A stretch of DNA of 64,000 bases from Heliorestis acidaminivorans. GTDB lineage: Bacteria > Bacillota > Desulfitobacteriia > Heliobacteriales > Heliobacteriaceae. Of this stretch, positions 17,584 to 26,653 are shown piece by piece. The position numbers were made by a program, and so were the translations under genes. How positions within the stretch are numbered: position 1 is the first letter of the stretch; the number at the start of each line of letters is the position of its first letter. The notes beneath the pieces are model-generated. The model was not told the DNA's origin. It ran no database searches and worked only from the letters and a program-made list of their open reading frames with translations. The stretch lies in the NCBI RefSeq assembly GCF_008933955.1, contig NZ_WBXO01000002.1, positions 1-64,000 of the forward strand. The letters run 5' to 3'.

Positions 17584-20144
17584 ATTTTGAAGTCATACCC
17601 CCCTGTGCTCTGCGACCTTGGAAGTTCTGATCTAACTTTTACAGTCTCCTCCTTCGTCGTCACAGAAGCCTCATTATTCTTATCGTGATTTAATGCAGAA
17701 AACTTTACACCTGTCACGTTGTAGCCAATGGCTTGTAAATGGTCTTTATATTTTTTCACAACCGGTTCAGCTTTTTCTGCAAAATTAGGGCTGTCATTTT
17801 TGACGACAATTGATAAATTACGATCGTTTGATGCAATAAGGATGCCTGTTTCACCCATGCTTTTGGTATCTAAAAGAAAGTAAAGGCTACAGTTTTCCCA
17901 ATCTATTTTTAAGCCTTCTTTATGGGCATTGACATACACTTTTACACTTTCTAGCTTTTCACCCATAGGCAAAGGAATGTTAAAAAAGAGGGTTTGCATA
18001 TTGGAGTTGCCGTCATGTTTGCTAAGTAGCTGTTGTCCTGTAAGGTTTAGAAGGACTTGCTCCATGGGGGCATCAATTTTGCCTTGAGCGCCTTCAGCGC
18101 CACGGAGAAGCTGAATCATGACCGCTTTCATATTCTGTTGTAGATTTTCTTGTTGCACTGTCTGGTTTTGTCCCTGTAGGTGAAAGTTATGGGGGCTGTT
18201 GTTTGGGCTGTTCGGAGTGCTCAGATTGTTATTGGAACTTTGTGGATTCGATTGCTGTCCTCCTGGGTTGTTGTGGTGGTGAGTAAAAAGCTCACTTTTG
18301 CCTGACCCGCTGGCTTTCTCACGTAGAGCCGCTACTTCGCTTTCTCGTGATACCTTTTGGGCTACTTCACTATCATAGTTTAGTCCTAAAGAACGGAAGA
18401 GTTCAAAAGTCTGTCGAGCCGAGGCTTCTTGTCTTTGCAAGGAGTTCGCCATAGATAAGACTTGATCGGTCAATCGATGATAAGAAGGCCTGTTGTCTGT
18501 TATGAAGTGACTTTCTTTAGTTAAAAAGTGTTGTACCTTTACATCGGCCGGGCGCCAGTTCATCTTATCTAACATGGTTTTGACTTGCTGTAGAATTTCA
18601 GCCGCTTTGACGTTATTTCCGTTGGCTAGATATTTACGAGCTTCTGCAAGTTGACTGCTTGCTTGCATCAGCTGTTTTTCCATTTTCATATCAGTGTATA
18701 AGGTAAGGTCGCTTTTTAATATTGCTCGATCGAGTCGATCGATGGCTGATTCTAAGGAAGGTCTCACAGCCTGATAGATGTTAGCTCTCGTAGCCTGGGC
18801 AACTTGAAGTATGTTATCGAGGTTGCGAGTGATTTCTCGTTTTATATCTCGAAAATCAATAGCCGCTCGATTAAGACGCTCGTTGATCTCTGTAACTATA
18901 AGGTCTTTCGTTGTTAGCTTTAGTACTGCTAACATCTCTTGGTTTAGCTGGTATTCTTGATTGGCATTTTGTTGCACCAAGCCAGTTGGGTCGAAAAGTG
19001 CTGTTGCCTGATTGGACATTTCTTTGGAATTTTGCTTGCTTTCTTCTGTCTTTGATGAAGCTACTTCTTGTAATGTTGTGTTTATTTCCTGGTTCAGACG
19101 CTGTTGTTCTGCTGTAGATGTTGTTCTTTCTATTTTAGGAAGACCTGCTTCTACTTTCTCAAGTTCTTGATTCAGGATCATACTTGCGATCTTATCGCTT
19201 CCTAGACGTTGAAATTGTTGAGCTTCCTTGATAGCTTTTTCTATTTGCTCCATACCTGGAGTAGCTCTTTGAGGATTTTGGACAATCTGCCTTAGTTGTT
19301 CTAAGGCTTTATTCAGGTTGCCATCTTGTTGAAGTGTACTTTTTATAAGTTTGAGCTTTTGTTGAACTTCAAAGGCTTGTTCTTGCTTGGTGATAAGGGT
19401 CTCTGGGCGAGATGTCGAAGTGCTCATTTCTCTAGTAGGGCTAGCGACGTCACGATTCACTGGCACTTCTTGGCGTGGTGCTTCTTGACGTGGCGCTTCT
19501 TGGCGTGGCGCTTCTTGATCCCGTTGGAAGACTCTTTCTTGGAGACGCTCTCTAAAGGTTGGATCTAGCTTTTCAGCGGCCTCACTGATGGCTGAGCTTA
19601 TAGCCGAGCCATGTAAAGCCGTGTGAACAGGGCGCATATGATTTTGTGTTACTTCTAATCCTTTATTTGCTATAGCCTGCACTGTGGCCATTCGTTGCTC
19701 TATTGTACCAGGACCTTTTTCGATAAAAGTTTTTAGATCAGCCAAGTTCTCTTTGGTGAGAGGAATGCCGCGCTCTAGCAACATCTGCGTTGCCTGTCGC
19801 AATTCGGGAGATGTGAATAAGCCTTGACTATGGTGGCTTGGTGATGCAGTCCTATCTTGTCCTTGTGCTTGTTGAGCTGTCGATGGCGCTGGCGAGTCAG
19901 CTACTAAGCGAACTCTATGTAGATCGCCTTTTTGCTCAAGAACTTGCAAGTTCACTCGATCTTGTTCTGGCACTTTCCCTTCAAATTGCACATGAACATT
20001 TCGATTGCCAATTTGCACGATTGCTTCCTGTGAAGACAACCTTTCTCGAATAAGGCCACGGTGAGTTTCTCCACTTTTTATATCGGCAGGGACATCACCA
20101 GAAGCTTGCTGTCCCCTGTAGTGGCTGTGGTCTATCTTTATCAT
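17580..20144 (-). CDS. FliK-like hook-length or flagellar protein (854 aa)
   Basis: A long, Gln-rich, largely disordered protein. Its last quarter (about residues 680-835) contains a FliK/Flg_hook-type domain (LESVKVYVNAHKEGLKIDW, then ETGILIASNDRNLSIVVKND). The N-terminus forms a small beta domain (AIVQIGNRNVHVQFEGKVPE). Residues around 210-228 are a fourfold RQEAP repeat from 15-bp DNA repeats. Coiled-coil-prone helices fill the centre. The start is supported by GGGAGG. The flhB-like gene overlaps its end. It is probably a YlqG-like protein rather than the main hook ruler, which normally lies in the large fla/che operon. Confidence 0.7.
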   Translation of the reverse strand: MIKIDHSHYRGQQASGDVPADIKSGETHRGLIRERLSSQEAIVQIGNRNVHVQFEGKVPEQDRVNLQVLEQKGDLHRVRLVADSPAPSTAQQAQGQDRTASPSHHSQGLFTSPELRQATQMLLERGIPLTKENLADLKTFIEKGPGTIEQRMATVQAIANKGLEVTQNHMRPVHTALHGSAISSAISEAAEKLDPTFRERLQERVFQRDQEAPRQEAPRQEAPRQEVPVNRDVASPTREMSTSTSRPETLITKQEQAFEVQQKLKLIKSTLQQDGNLNKALEQLRQIVQNPQRATPGMEQIEKAIKEAQQFQRLGSDKIASMILNQELEKVEAGLPKIERTTSTAEQQRLNQEINTTLQEVASSKTEESKQNSKEMSNQATALFDPTGLVQQNANQEYQLNQEMLAVLKLTTKDLIVTEINERLNRAAIDFRDIKREITRNLDNILQVAQATRANIYQAVRPSLESAIDRLDRAILKSDLTLYTDMKMEKQLMQASSQLAEARKYLANGNNVKAAEILQQVKTMLDKMNWRPADVKVQHFLTKESHFITDNRPSYHRLTDQVLSMANSLQRQEASARQTFELFRSLGLNYDSEVAQKVSRESEVAALREKASGSGKSELFTHHHNNPGGQQSNPQSSNNNLSTPNSPNNSPHNFHLQGQNQTVQQENLQQNMKAVMIQLLRGAEGAQGKIDAPMEQVLLNLTGQQLLSKHDGNSNMQTLFFNIPLPMGEKLESVKVYVNAHKEGLKIDWENCSLYFLLDTKSMGETGILIASNDRNLSIVVKNDSPNFAEKAEPVVKKYKDHLQAIGYNVTGVKFSALNHDKNNEASVTTKEETVKVRSELPRSQSTGGYDFKI

Positions 20145-20315
20145 GCTACTTGCCTCCCGCCCTAACGGTTTCTTATCTATGCTATATCAGTAAAAAAGCC
20201 GCTCATAGCGACTTAACAATATTCTTCATGCTCACCTTGTTGAACCAACCCTTTCATAGCCTTGCATACTCTGAGCCATGCTTGCTTGAAGGCATAAAAA
20301 CATTTCTTATAGACA

Positions 20316-20343
20316 TTATCGACACATCAGTCTAAAAACTTTA
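20316..20343 (-). promoter_or_regulatory. Sigma-D-like promoter of the fliK-like operon
   Basis: On the minus strand TAAA (20340-20343), 16 bases, then GTCGATAA (20316-20323). It lies about 170 bases upstream of the fliK-like start and just below the terminator of the preceding gene. Confidence 0.6.
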
Positions 20344-20364
20344 CTACCAAAAAAACCACAAAAA

Positions 20365-20384
20365 AAAAGAAGACAACTGTCTTC
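20365..20384 (-). terminator. Terminator after the 147-aa orphan gene
   Basis: Stem GAAGAC/GTCTTC with a four-base loop, followed on the minus strand by a run of T. It lies about 20 bases beyond the stop codon. Confidence 0.85.
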
Positions 20385-20403
20385 CCTAGAAGTCACAATT
20401 CAA

Positions 20404-20847
20404 TTACACGACATAGTTCAAATACTTTCCCGCTCCACCGTAGTGGGGATGTTGAAATACATTGACGTTAGTAAAATACATATATTGATTCATCTTTTGT
20501 TGCATTAGCCAGTTCTGATGATGATGGTAGTCTTCTTTGTTATCTTCTTGCTGTTCAGTAATGGCTTTTTCTATCTCATTATAGTCAACTTCTAGACGAT
20601 TCCTATCAAGAAGGAGCTCACTTTTTCCTGCTTCCCAGGTTGGCTTGAAAGAAAAAGCCGGCGGCATTTTTTTCGGCTTATCTTGTTGCTCTTCATCAGG
20701 CACTGTAAAGTAACGAAGAGGATCAATAATAGGAGCTGTTTTTTGGATAGCAGAGACGGCGTGAACGGGAGGGTCAAAAGCGACTCTTGACAGTCGGTGA
20801 TCCCAGTAAGGGTTGTTGTAAACACCATAGCCAACACGACTGACCAT
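20404..20847 (-). CDS. Orphan protein of 147 aa in the flagellar cluster
   Basis: I do not recognise this family. The start MVSRVGYGVYNNPYWDHRL has GAGGGGG about 9 bases upstream; a longer frame to 20901 has weaker signals. The protein is Tyr-, His- and Asn-rich, with an aromatic N-terminal patch, a proline-rich middle (KKMPPAFSFKP) and a His cluster (DYHHHQNW). The C-terminus (YMYFTNVNVFQHPHYGG) is again aromatic. No signal peptide or membrane helix is seen. It is a single-gene unit bounded by terminators on both sides, between fliT and the fliK-like operon. Confidence 0.75.
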   Translation of the reverse strand: MVSRVGYGVYNNPYWDHRLSRVAFDPPVHAVSAIQKTAPIIDPLRYFTVPDEEQQDKPKKMPPAFSFKPTWEAGKSELLLDRNRLEVDYNEIEKAITEQQEDNKEDYHHHQNWLMQQKMNQYMYFTNVNVFQHPHYGGAGKYLNYVV

Positions 20848-20938
20848 AATGAAGTCCCCCTCTCCCTGTGATAATGTCTCTCTTTCTATATAGTATACCA
20901 CATATTAGCAAAAATTTCATTTTCACAAGTTAAGAAAA

Positions 20939-21016
20939 AGCCACTTCCTATTGCTGTAAACTCTAGTGCAGATCTGCTAGAAGATCTGAAAAAGCATACT
21001 AAATAAGGAAGTGGCT
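20939..21016 (-). terminator. Large hairpin terminator after fliT
   Basis: The outer arms AGCCACTTCC/GGAAGTGGCT close a long loop containing a second perfect hairpin (CAGATCT/AGATCTG). On the minus strand the structure ends in GGCTTTTTCTT. It lies about 50 bases after the fliT stop. Confidence 0.75.
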
Positions 21017-21066
21017 TGTCGCGCTTTATTGTTATACTCTATTGCTTTCTTTTGACAAAGTAAAAA

Positions 21067-21459
21067 TCAGCGCTGTCGGTCCATGCGCATTCCAGACATG
21101 GGGTAATTGGTACCTTCGTACGCTTTGGAGATATCATTGTGTTGGTGAAGCTTCTGATTAAAACGTCGCGCTTTTTGCATAATCTGGTCATTCAATGCTT
21201 TTATATCCCGTAGAAGTTGACGACCTTCTGCAGTCTTTAAGTAAGGTTCTGATGAAGGATTCTGCAGGGACTGCTCTTTTTGTACTTCTTCAATTCGCTT
21301 TTGCATTTCTTCTCGCTGGTCTAGCAGTTCTTGAAACATTTCACCGTCCTGACTATCGAGACACTTCATCAGTTCTTGTGTTAGAAAAAAGTAATCTTTC
21401 CACAAAGATTGCTCTGAACGAGGAGGGTACGACTCCTTATCGTGCAGAGTCTTATTCAT
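21067..21459 (-). CDS. fliT: FliT-like flagellar chaperone
   Basis: A 130-aa helical protein in the fliT position after fliS. FliT proteins bind FliD (and in some species flagellar regulators) before export. The centre is coiled-coil prone (ELLDQREEMQKRIEEVQKEQ), a common FliT feature, but sequence conservation is low and the call rests largely on position. The ATG at 21457-21459 overlaps the fliS stop and has CGAGGTG eight bases upstream, indicating translational coupling. A terminator follows. Confidence 0.65.
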   Translation of the reverse strand: MNKTLHDKESYPPRSEQSLWKDYFFLTQELMKCLDSQDGEMFQELLDQREEMQKRIEEVQKEQSLQNPSSEPYLKTAEGRQLLRDIKALNDQIMQKARRFNQKLHQHNDISKAYEGTNYPMSGMRMDRQR

Positions 21460-22012
21460 TAACGACACCTCGCTCTTTGCGAGCTAATTTGACAGCTTCA
21501 GCCCAAGTATCTCGCATTTCTTCAAGCATGCCACGGGCTTCTTCTAACTGCACTTTATCTTTAGCAATATTTCCTTGAACAAGACGATGTTGAATGTACT
21601 CATAAAGAGAGTACAAGCTTTTAGAGATTTCCATATTCATATCTAGTGTAGACATCAATTCTAAAATAATATCTTGAGCACGAATATTGCTATTATGAGC
21701 TTCTTGTTTATCTCCTTTGTCGATGGCTTGTAAGCTTTGATTGATAAAGCGAATGGCACCACCGTAAAGCAAAAGAGGCAGTTCTTCTTTAGGTCGCGTC
21801 AACACTTGCTGTGTCTGGTAAGTACTTACAGGCTTAGCAGTTGCAATCGGTGCAGTTGATCCCGTTCCAGCCCCATTAGCTACCGTGGATTCGGATTGCA
21901 CCGATACAGTTGACTTTGGAGTTAGAGGATTGTTGATCTGAATCGGTCTCTTGTTTACGCCATAAGTTCCTGTGGGGGAATTTGTTTTGTATGCACCATA
22001 GCTTCCGCTCAT
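21452..22012 (-). CDS. fliS: Flagellin export chaperone FliS
   Basis: A 186-aa FliS with a disordered N-terminal extension of about 60 residues (GSYGAYKTNSPTGTYGVN and following) before the helical core. Core motifs are RPKEELPLLLYGGAIRFINQ, QDIILELMSTLDMNMEIS, and the VQGNIAKDKVQLEEARGMLE helix. It binds the flagellin C-terminus in the cytosol. The usual FliS is about 125-135 aa, so the extension is the unusual part. The start is chosen from AAGGAGG nine bases upstream; it follows fliD and overlaps fliT. Confidence 0.92.
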   Translation of the reverse strand: MSGSYGAYKTNSPTGTYGVNKRPIQINNPLTPKSTVSVQSESTVANGAGTGSTAPIATAKPVSTYQTQQVLTRPKEELPLLLYGGAIRFINQSLQAIDKGDKQEAHNSNIRAQDIILELMSTLDMNMEISKSLYSLYEYIQHRLVQGNIAKDKVQLEEARGMLEEMRDTWAEAVKLARKERGVVNE

Positions 22013-22057
22013 CAAAATGGCCTCCTTAAAAAAATGGGTCCCTAAAAAATATGTCAT

Positions 22058-23653
22058 CTAAAAGTTGGCGAATTGTTGCATTAACCAGCTACTTTGACTA
22101 TTCATCTTATCCATGGCTTTTTCCATGGCTGTAAATTGACGCCAATAGCGATCTTCTGTTCTTTTCATGCGATCTTCAAAAGTAGCTAGTTGTCGTTCAA
22201 AATTAGAAAGTCGTCTACCCAAAAAGCTATTCGGATCTGCCGCAGGGCTACTACCTGCATGATCACGTAACTGGTCCGTTGTCTTCTGTGCTGTATCACG
22301 AAGTCTGCTAATAACACCTTCTGAACCCATAAAGAGCTTCACAAGGATTTCTGGATCTTCTTCTAAAGCCGCTCTCAACTTCCGCTCACTCTCTGGGTTT
22401 TCCTCAAACTCCAAAAAGCCACCTTTGGTCCAATCTCGACTTGTGGTTATACCTATAGAAGCGAGAGACTTGTAATTGCTTTCTAGACCATCAATCGGTT
22501 CAGAGATATTTAATCGCATTGTAGATAAGAAGCTGTTCAACATTGAGTCATTACGAAGTAAGCCACTCCTGGCTTTTTCTTCCCACATCTCAACTTCACG
22601 ATCGCTCATATCACGGCGCTGTTCTTCTGTAAGTGGGTTGAAGTCGCGGTAAAAAGGCTGTCGAGTTAAATCGTTTAGTTTGGTAACAAGTTCGTTGTAT
22701 GTTTTGACAAATTCTTTAATTGTTTCAACGGCTCCGTCGATGTTGTTGCCGACGGTGATAGTGACGTCTGTATCTAATTCAACTTTCTGCAGGTTATAAG
22801 TGACACCGGCAACGGTTATATTGTTGGTTGCACCTTCAAAATCAAATCCGTTTACTTTGATTTTGGCGTTTTCACCGGATTGTTCTTCTGCTATGATTAT
22901 AGCCGTTGTGCCCGTTCCTGTTGATTTGTGTAAATTCAATGCATTCCATAAATTCGCTTCACTAGCTGACATAGTGGGTTGTTCTTCTCCAGCTTCAAGC
23001 TCTTCTTCAGGAATTGGGCTGGGACCAAAGTTAATTGTAGCATTTGAACCCGTACTAGTTGTACGCAAGAAAAATTGATCATAGTTAGCATCGTAACTAG
23101 CTCGAACACCAACATTGGCATTATTTATTTTTCTTGCTAGATCGTTAATTGTTTCTTTTGCAGGGTTAATCTTAATTTCCGCTCCATTAATATGAAGAGC
23201 CAGATTTCCACCTTCATCTAGTTGCAAATCATTTTCTCGGAAACCTAAATGCGTTATTATACTCGATTTATCAACTATTGTTTTTCCATCAACGTTACTT
23301 TCTACACCAATCTTGCTACCACTCGTCAAATTAACTCCACTAGCCAACTGCTCCACACGAACCATATTAGTCACCGTACCTGCATCTGATGTAGCTGTTG
23401 CTGTCACAATATCATTATTAGAAGAATTAACCGTCTTCGGGTTCATCTTATTCGTTCTATTAAAGACATCAAAAAGTTTGTTGCGAAAACTAATAATATC
23501 ATTGCGAACATTGTGATATTCTGCCTTACGCCACTCTGTTCGTGTTTTTTCATGGAAAAGTTTATCGCCTCGCATGCGGTGGGCACGCATCATTTCTTTG
23601 ATGATGCTTTCCGTATCAAGACCCGATGCAATTCCCCCGAAGCGAATAGTCAT
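22058..23653 (-). CDS. fliD: Flagellar hook-associated protein 2 (filament cap)
   Basis: FliD forms the cap under which flagellin subunits fold at the filament tip. The N-terminus TIRFGGIASGLDTESIIKEM and the C-terminal coiled-coil region ending MDKMNSQSSWLMQQFANF are typical. The 531-aa length is normal. AGGGGG precedes the ATG by about 8 bases. It lies between flaG and fliS in the standard flaG-fliD-fliS-fliT order, presumably read from the sigma-D-like promoter at 24.1 kb. Confidence 0.96.
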   Translation of the reverse strand: MTIRFGGIASGLDTESIIKEMMRAHRMRGDKLFHEKTRTEWRKAEYHNVRNDIISFRNKLFDVFNRTNKMNPKTVNSSNNDIVTATATSDAGTVTNMVRVEQLASGVNLTSGSKIGVESNVDGKTIVDKSSIITHLGFRENDLQLDEGGNLALHINGAEIKINPAKETINDLARKINNANVGVRASYDANYDQFFLRTTSTGSNATINFGPSPIPEEELEAGEEQPTMSASEANLWNALNLHKSTGTGTTAIIIAEEQSGENAKIKVNGFDFEGATNNITVAGVTYNLQKVELDTDVTITVGNNIDGAVETIKEFVKTYNELVTKLNDLTRQPFYRDFNPLTEEQRRDMSDREVEMWEEKARSGLLRNDSMLNSFLSTMRLNISEPIDGLESNYKSLASIGITTSRDWTKGGFLEFEENPESERKLRAALEEDPEILVKLFMGSEGVISRLRDTAQKTTDQLRDHAGSSPAADPNSFLGRRLSNFERQLATFEDRMKRTEDRYWRQFTAMEKAMDKMNSQSSWLMQQFANF

Positions 23654-23665
23654 AGAACCGCCCCC

Positions 23666-24025
23666 TTATACCCGTGCGTCAAGAAATATTCCAATCATGT
23701 TGCGAATCTTAGAGATGGTATCTAAGAATTCTCGTGGTGGAAACTCTTTAAGTACCGTCTTATCTTTCATATCTACCATCTGAACCATCATCATATCCGT
23801 ATCTTCATGAATGGCAAACTGCAATGATGTGTTTAATGCCGCCATGGCTTTGTTCATCTTGTCAATAGCGCTATTTAGTTGTTCTGGCTCAAAAGATTGA
23901 TCTTCTTTGCTTTTCTTAACATCTTTGACATTAGCCATTTCCACATTTTTGTCTGTAGCAGATAACTTTTGTACCCGATTCTCAAAGTTTGGAATGTCTA
24001 CCTTCTTAATTCCTGAAATATCCAT
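23666..24025 (-). CDS. flaG: FlaG family flagellar protein
   Basis: A 119-aa protein with the FlaG C-terminal pattern: LNTSLQFAIHEDTDMMMVQM, then VLKEFPPREFLDTISKIRNM. FlaG homologues influence filament length. AAGGAGG lies 7 bases before the ATG. It is the first gene of the flaG-fliD-fliS-fliT set, as in B. subtilis (yvyC), and has a sigma-D-like site just upstream. Confidence 0.92.
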   Translation of the reverse strand: MDISGIKKVDIPNFENRVQKLSATDKNVEMANVKDVKKSKEDQSFEPEQLNSAIDKMNKAMAALNTSLQFAIHEDTDMMMVQMVDMKDKTVLKEFPPREFLDTISKIRNMIGIFLDARV

Positions 24026-24083
24026 AATTCGCCCTCCTTAGCGTTGAACCTATCCTTGTGACTCTTAACTCTTATATATATTT

Positions 24084-24111
24084 ATATCGGTTCAGACGGA
24101 AAAAAAGTTTA
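24084..24111 (-). promoter_or_regulatory. Sigma-D-like promoter of flaG-fliD-fliS-fliT
   Basis: On the minus strand TAAA (24108-24111), 16 bases, then ACCGATAT (24084-24091), the best match to the GCCGATAW consensus in the window. It lies about 60 bases upstream of flaG. Confidence 0.7.
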
Positions 24112-24224
24112 GTACTTTTTTGCTAATAGGTCCTTAAAAACAACTTTGGTGGATAAAGAAAATCCCACCACTCTAAAAGAATGACGGGTAATAGGTTTGA
24201 AAGAAAAAGGTACTATCTAACACT

Positions 24225-24920
24225 TCAGTTTTTCAGGCCATTATTTATAATTGTTTCAAAAAACACCCAGTCCCGTTGAGTGTCAATATCAAGAGAGCGT
24301 TCTTTCGGCATTTGAAAAGCTAAGGTTTCACTAGTCAAAAAAGACTTCTTGTCTTTTAACCACTTAGCACGAGCAAAGTAAATTGCACCGTTCAGCGCAA
24401 ATATTGGAGGGGTTTCTTGTCTTTGATTATATAAAGTTTCTGATTGAATAATGGAGTCCATTTTATAGTCCTTGCCGACTCTATACATCCAATAAGGTGA
24501 TTTATCTACAAGAGCTACGGACACGCAAGCTGAAGCGTTGTTTTGCCAGCATAGTTCGATACAATTGTCTATGTCTTGCTCAGATCGCAAAGGCGAAGTT
24601 GGCTGTAATAAGATGATATATTCATATTCAGGAAGCACTTCTAGCGCATGTAATACTGGCATAATCCCTGGTGTATCATCTTGAGCTAACGATTCAGGTC
24701 TAACAAAAGGAACGTCACAGCCCCAATTTTTTGCAATAGCAATAATCTCTTCATCTTCAGAAGAAAGCACTAAGCGATCAATATATTTAGATTTTTTGGC
24801 AGACTCTATCGTCCAAGCAATTAATGGTTTGCCTCCAACGTATCTTATGTTCTTACGAGGTATACCTTTTGAACCACCACGAGCAGGGATAAGGGCTAAT
24901 ACAGATCCTTTTTTGTTCAC
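24225..24920 (-). CDS. legF: CMP-legionaminic acid synthetase (cytidylyltransferase)
   Basis: A 231-aa enzyme of the NeuA/LegF/PseF family that activates a nonulosonic acid with CTP. The nucleotide-binding start VLALIPARGGSKGIPRKNIR is diagnostic, followed by VLSSEDEEI, LLQPTSPLR and SLDIDTQRDW. The GTG at 24918-24920 overlaps the stop of the preceding gene (GTGA), giving a start just before the conserved motif; an ATG twelve bases upstream is an alternative. Sequence alone does not separate legionaminate from pseudaminate or sialate. The neighbouring LegB/LegC/LegG/PtmE set favours legionaminate. Confidence 0.85.
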   Translation of the reverse strand: MNKKGSVLALIPARGGSKGIPRKNIRYVGGKPLIAWTIESAKKSKYIDRLVLSSEDEEIIAIAKNWGCDVPFVRPESLAQDDTPGIMPVLHALEVLPEYEYIILLQPTSPLRSEQDIDNCIELCWQNNASACVSVALVDKSPYWMYRVGKDYKMDSIIQSETLYNQRQETPPIFALNGAIYFARAKWLKDKKSFLTSETLAFQMPKERSLDIDTQRDWVFFETIINNGLKN

Positions 24921-25975
24921 CTTACATTCCATACTTTTAAATAGTCTACATTGGCTTTCCAATAATCTTCCATATGCCCTATATCCATCCAGTATTCTTG
25001 TATAGGAAAGACCGTTATTTTCTTTTTACGCTCGTGCATGCTATTGAATAACTGTGGCATATCAAAAAAAACATTTTTAGGAATATAGTCAATTACTTCG
25101 GGATTTAATAGGTAAACACCTGCATTTATGTAATGGCGCATAACTGGCTTTTCTTGAATACCTAGAAAATTTTCTACTTTGCTGTCTACTACACCATAAG
25201 GTATTTGAAATTCATATTCACGAACACAGATGGTTCCTAAGGCGCTGTGATCGTCGTGAAACTTCAGTAGTTCTTCAAAGTTCAGCTGTGTCAATAAATC
25301 TCCATTCATAACGAAAAATGGGTTGTTCGGTCTTTCTGGAAAAAGTTTTATGGCTCCTGCCGTCCCTAAAGGCTTTTTCTCTTCAATATATTTAATCTCC
25401 ACACCCCATCGAGAACCATCACCAAAATGATTTCGTATCATTTCGGCTTTGTAATGAACAGAAATGTAAAATTGGTAAAAACCATAAGAAGCAAAGCGTT
25501 CCAAAATCGTTTCAAGAAGTGGTCTTCCTCCCACACTTAATAGCGGCTTGGGGCATTCTTCTGTTAGTGGACGCAAGCGCTTTCCAAAGCCACCTGCCAT
25601 AAGTAATACCGGATTATCTCTTTTTACTGGAGTTAAAATTGTATCAACTGTTTCTAAACCTATCACTCGTCCTTGTTCATCTATAACTGGAAATTGATAA
25701 ATGTTGCACTTTTTTACCTTCTCAAGTAGTTTTTTTCTATCTTCCCCTACACTTGCAACAACAGGTTTTTTATTCATAACATTGCTCACCAGAGTATCCA
25801 TAGGCAGTCCTCTTAGAATTGCTCTTCTTAAATCACCATCCGTCATTGCACCTTGTAAAGTCATATTTTCATCTACTACCAGTGCAATCTTTAAGGCGCC
25901 CCGTTCAATTACTTCCAAAGCTTCCATCATTGTAGCTTGAGGATTAAGCAGTGTCCCTTGCCAGCATCTTTTCAT
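24917..25975 (-). CDS. ptmE: CBS-domain sugar-1-phosphate nucleotidyltransferase (PtmE-like)
   Basis: A 352-aa fusion of a CBS domain pair (about residues 1-115, AMTDGDLRRAILRGL and QFPVIDEQGRVIGLETVD) with a sugar nucleotidyltransferase (VLLMAGGFGKRLRPLTEE, then CPKPLLSVGGRPLLE). PtmE of Campylobacter, with this architecture, makes GDP-glucosamine as the first committed step towards legionaminic acid. Its presence next to legB, legC, legG, legH and legI supports the GDP-linked route. AAGGTGG precedes the ATG. It overlaps legF. Confidence 0.85.
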   Translation of the reverse strand: MKRCWQGTLLNPQATMMEALEVIERGALKIALVVDENMTLQGAMTDGDLRRAILRGLPMDTLVSNVMNKKPVVASVGEDRKKLLEKVKKCNIYQFPVIDEQGRVIGLETVDTILTPVKRDNPVLLMAGGFGKRLRPLTEECPKPLLSVGGRPLLETILERFASYGFYQFYISVHYKAEMIRNHFGDGSRWGVEIKYIEEKKPLGTAGAIKLFPERPNNPFFVMNGDLLTQLNFEELLKFHDDHSALGTICVREYEFQIPYGVVDSKVENFLGIQEKPVMRHYINAGVYLLNPEVIDYIPKNVFFDMPQLFNSMHERKKKITVFPIQEYWMDIGHMEDYWKANVDYLKVWNVR

Positions 25976-25994
25976 CTTGTTGTTGCACCACCTT

Positions 25995-26648
25995 TTAGCG
26001 AATAGTTTTTGCTGGTACTCCCATTACTAAAGAATCATCTTCCACATTTTTCGTAACAACTGCTCCGGCGGCAACGGTACAAGAAGTTCCAATTTTTACA
26101 GACTGAATAATTTTTGCGCCTACTCCAATGTGTGTGTTAGCTCCGACTATCACATTGCCTGATATAACGACACCAGGCGCTATATGAACATGTTTAGATA
26201 TTTTGCAGTCATGTTCTATGATAGCACCCGTATTAATAATGCTATTAGAGCCAATACAAGCATCAGGCTGAATAATTGCGCCGGCCATGATTTGAGCTCC
26301 CTCGTCAATTTCGACTCGTTGAGCTATTATTGCTGATGGATGGACTAATGTTGCAAATTGATATCCTTTTGCTTTGAATGTGTCGAAAATAACTTTTCTT
26401 TTTAGAGAGCTTTTTATAGAACCAATTGCATTAACAAGTTGAACTTCTTCTGGTGAATAGTTGAATACTTTATCATCTAAACCAATTACGGATATACCCA
26501 AAAAATCTTTATTTATTTTTTCCTGATTTGCTTCCGTAATGCCTAAAATAGGCCATTCTAACACTCTGGCAACATTAATAACAACTTTGGCATGTCCACC
26601 TGAACCGATAATAATTAATGGTTTTTTCTGCTGTGACACGCTTTTCAC
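25995..26648 (-). CDS. legH: NeuD/LegH-family sugar O/N-acetyltransferase
   Basis: A 217-aa protein with the N-terminal nucleotide-sugar fold (LIIIGSGGHAKVVINVAR) and a C-terminal left-handed beta-helix of hexapeptide repeats (GANTHIGVGAKIIQSVKIG and following) ending GVPAKTIR. In the legionaminate pathway LegH acetylates the 4-amino group of the LegC product. NeuD-type O-acetyltransferases look the same, so the position of acetylation is an inference from context. The start may be the GTG at 26648 or another GTG nine bases further in. It begins 5 bases after legG. Confidence 0.82.
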   Translation of the reverse strand: MKSVSQQKKPLIIIGSGGHAKVVINVARVLEWPILGITEANQEKINKDFLGISVIGLDDKVFNYSPEEVQLVNAIGSIKSSLKRKVIFDTFKAKGYQFATLVHPSAIIAQRVEIDEGAQIMAGAIIQPDACIGSNSIINTGAIIEHDCKISKHVHIAPGVVISGNVIVGANTHIGVGAKIIQSVKIGTSCTVAAGAVVTKNVEDDSLVMGVPAKTIR

Positions 26649-26653
26649 CCTTA

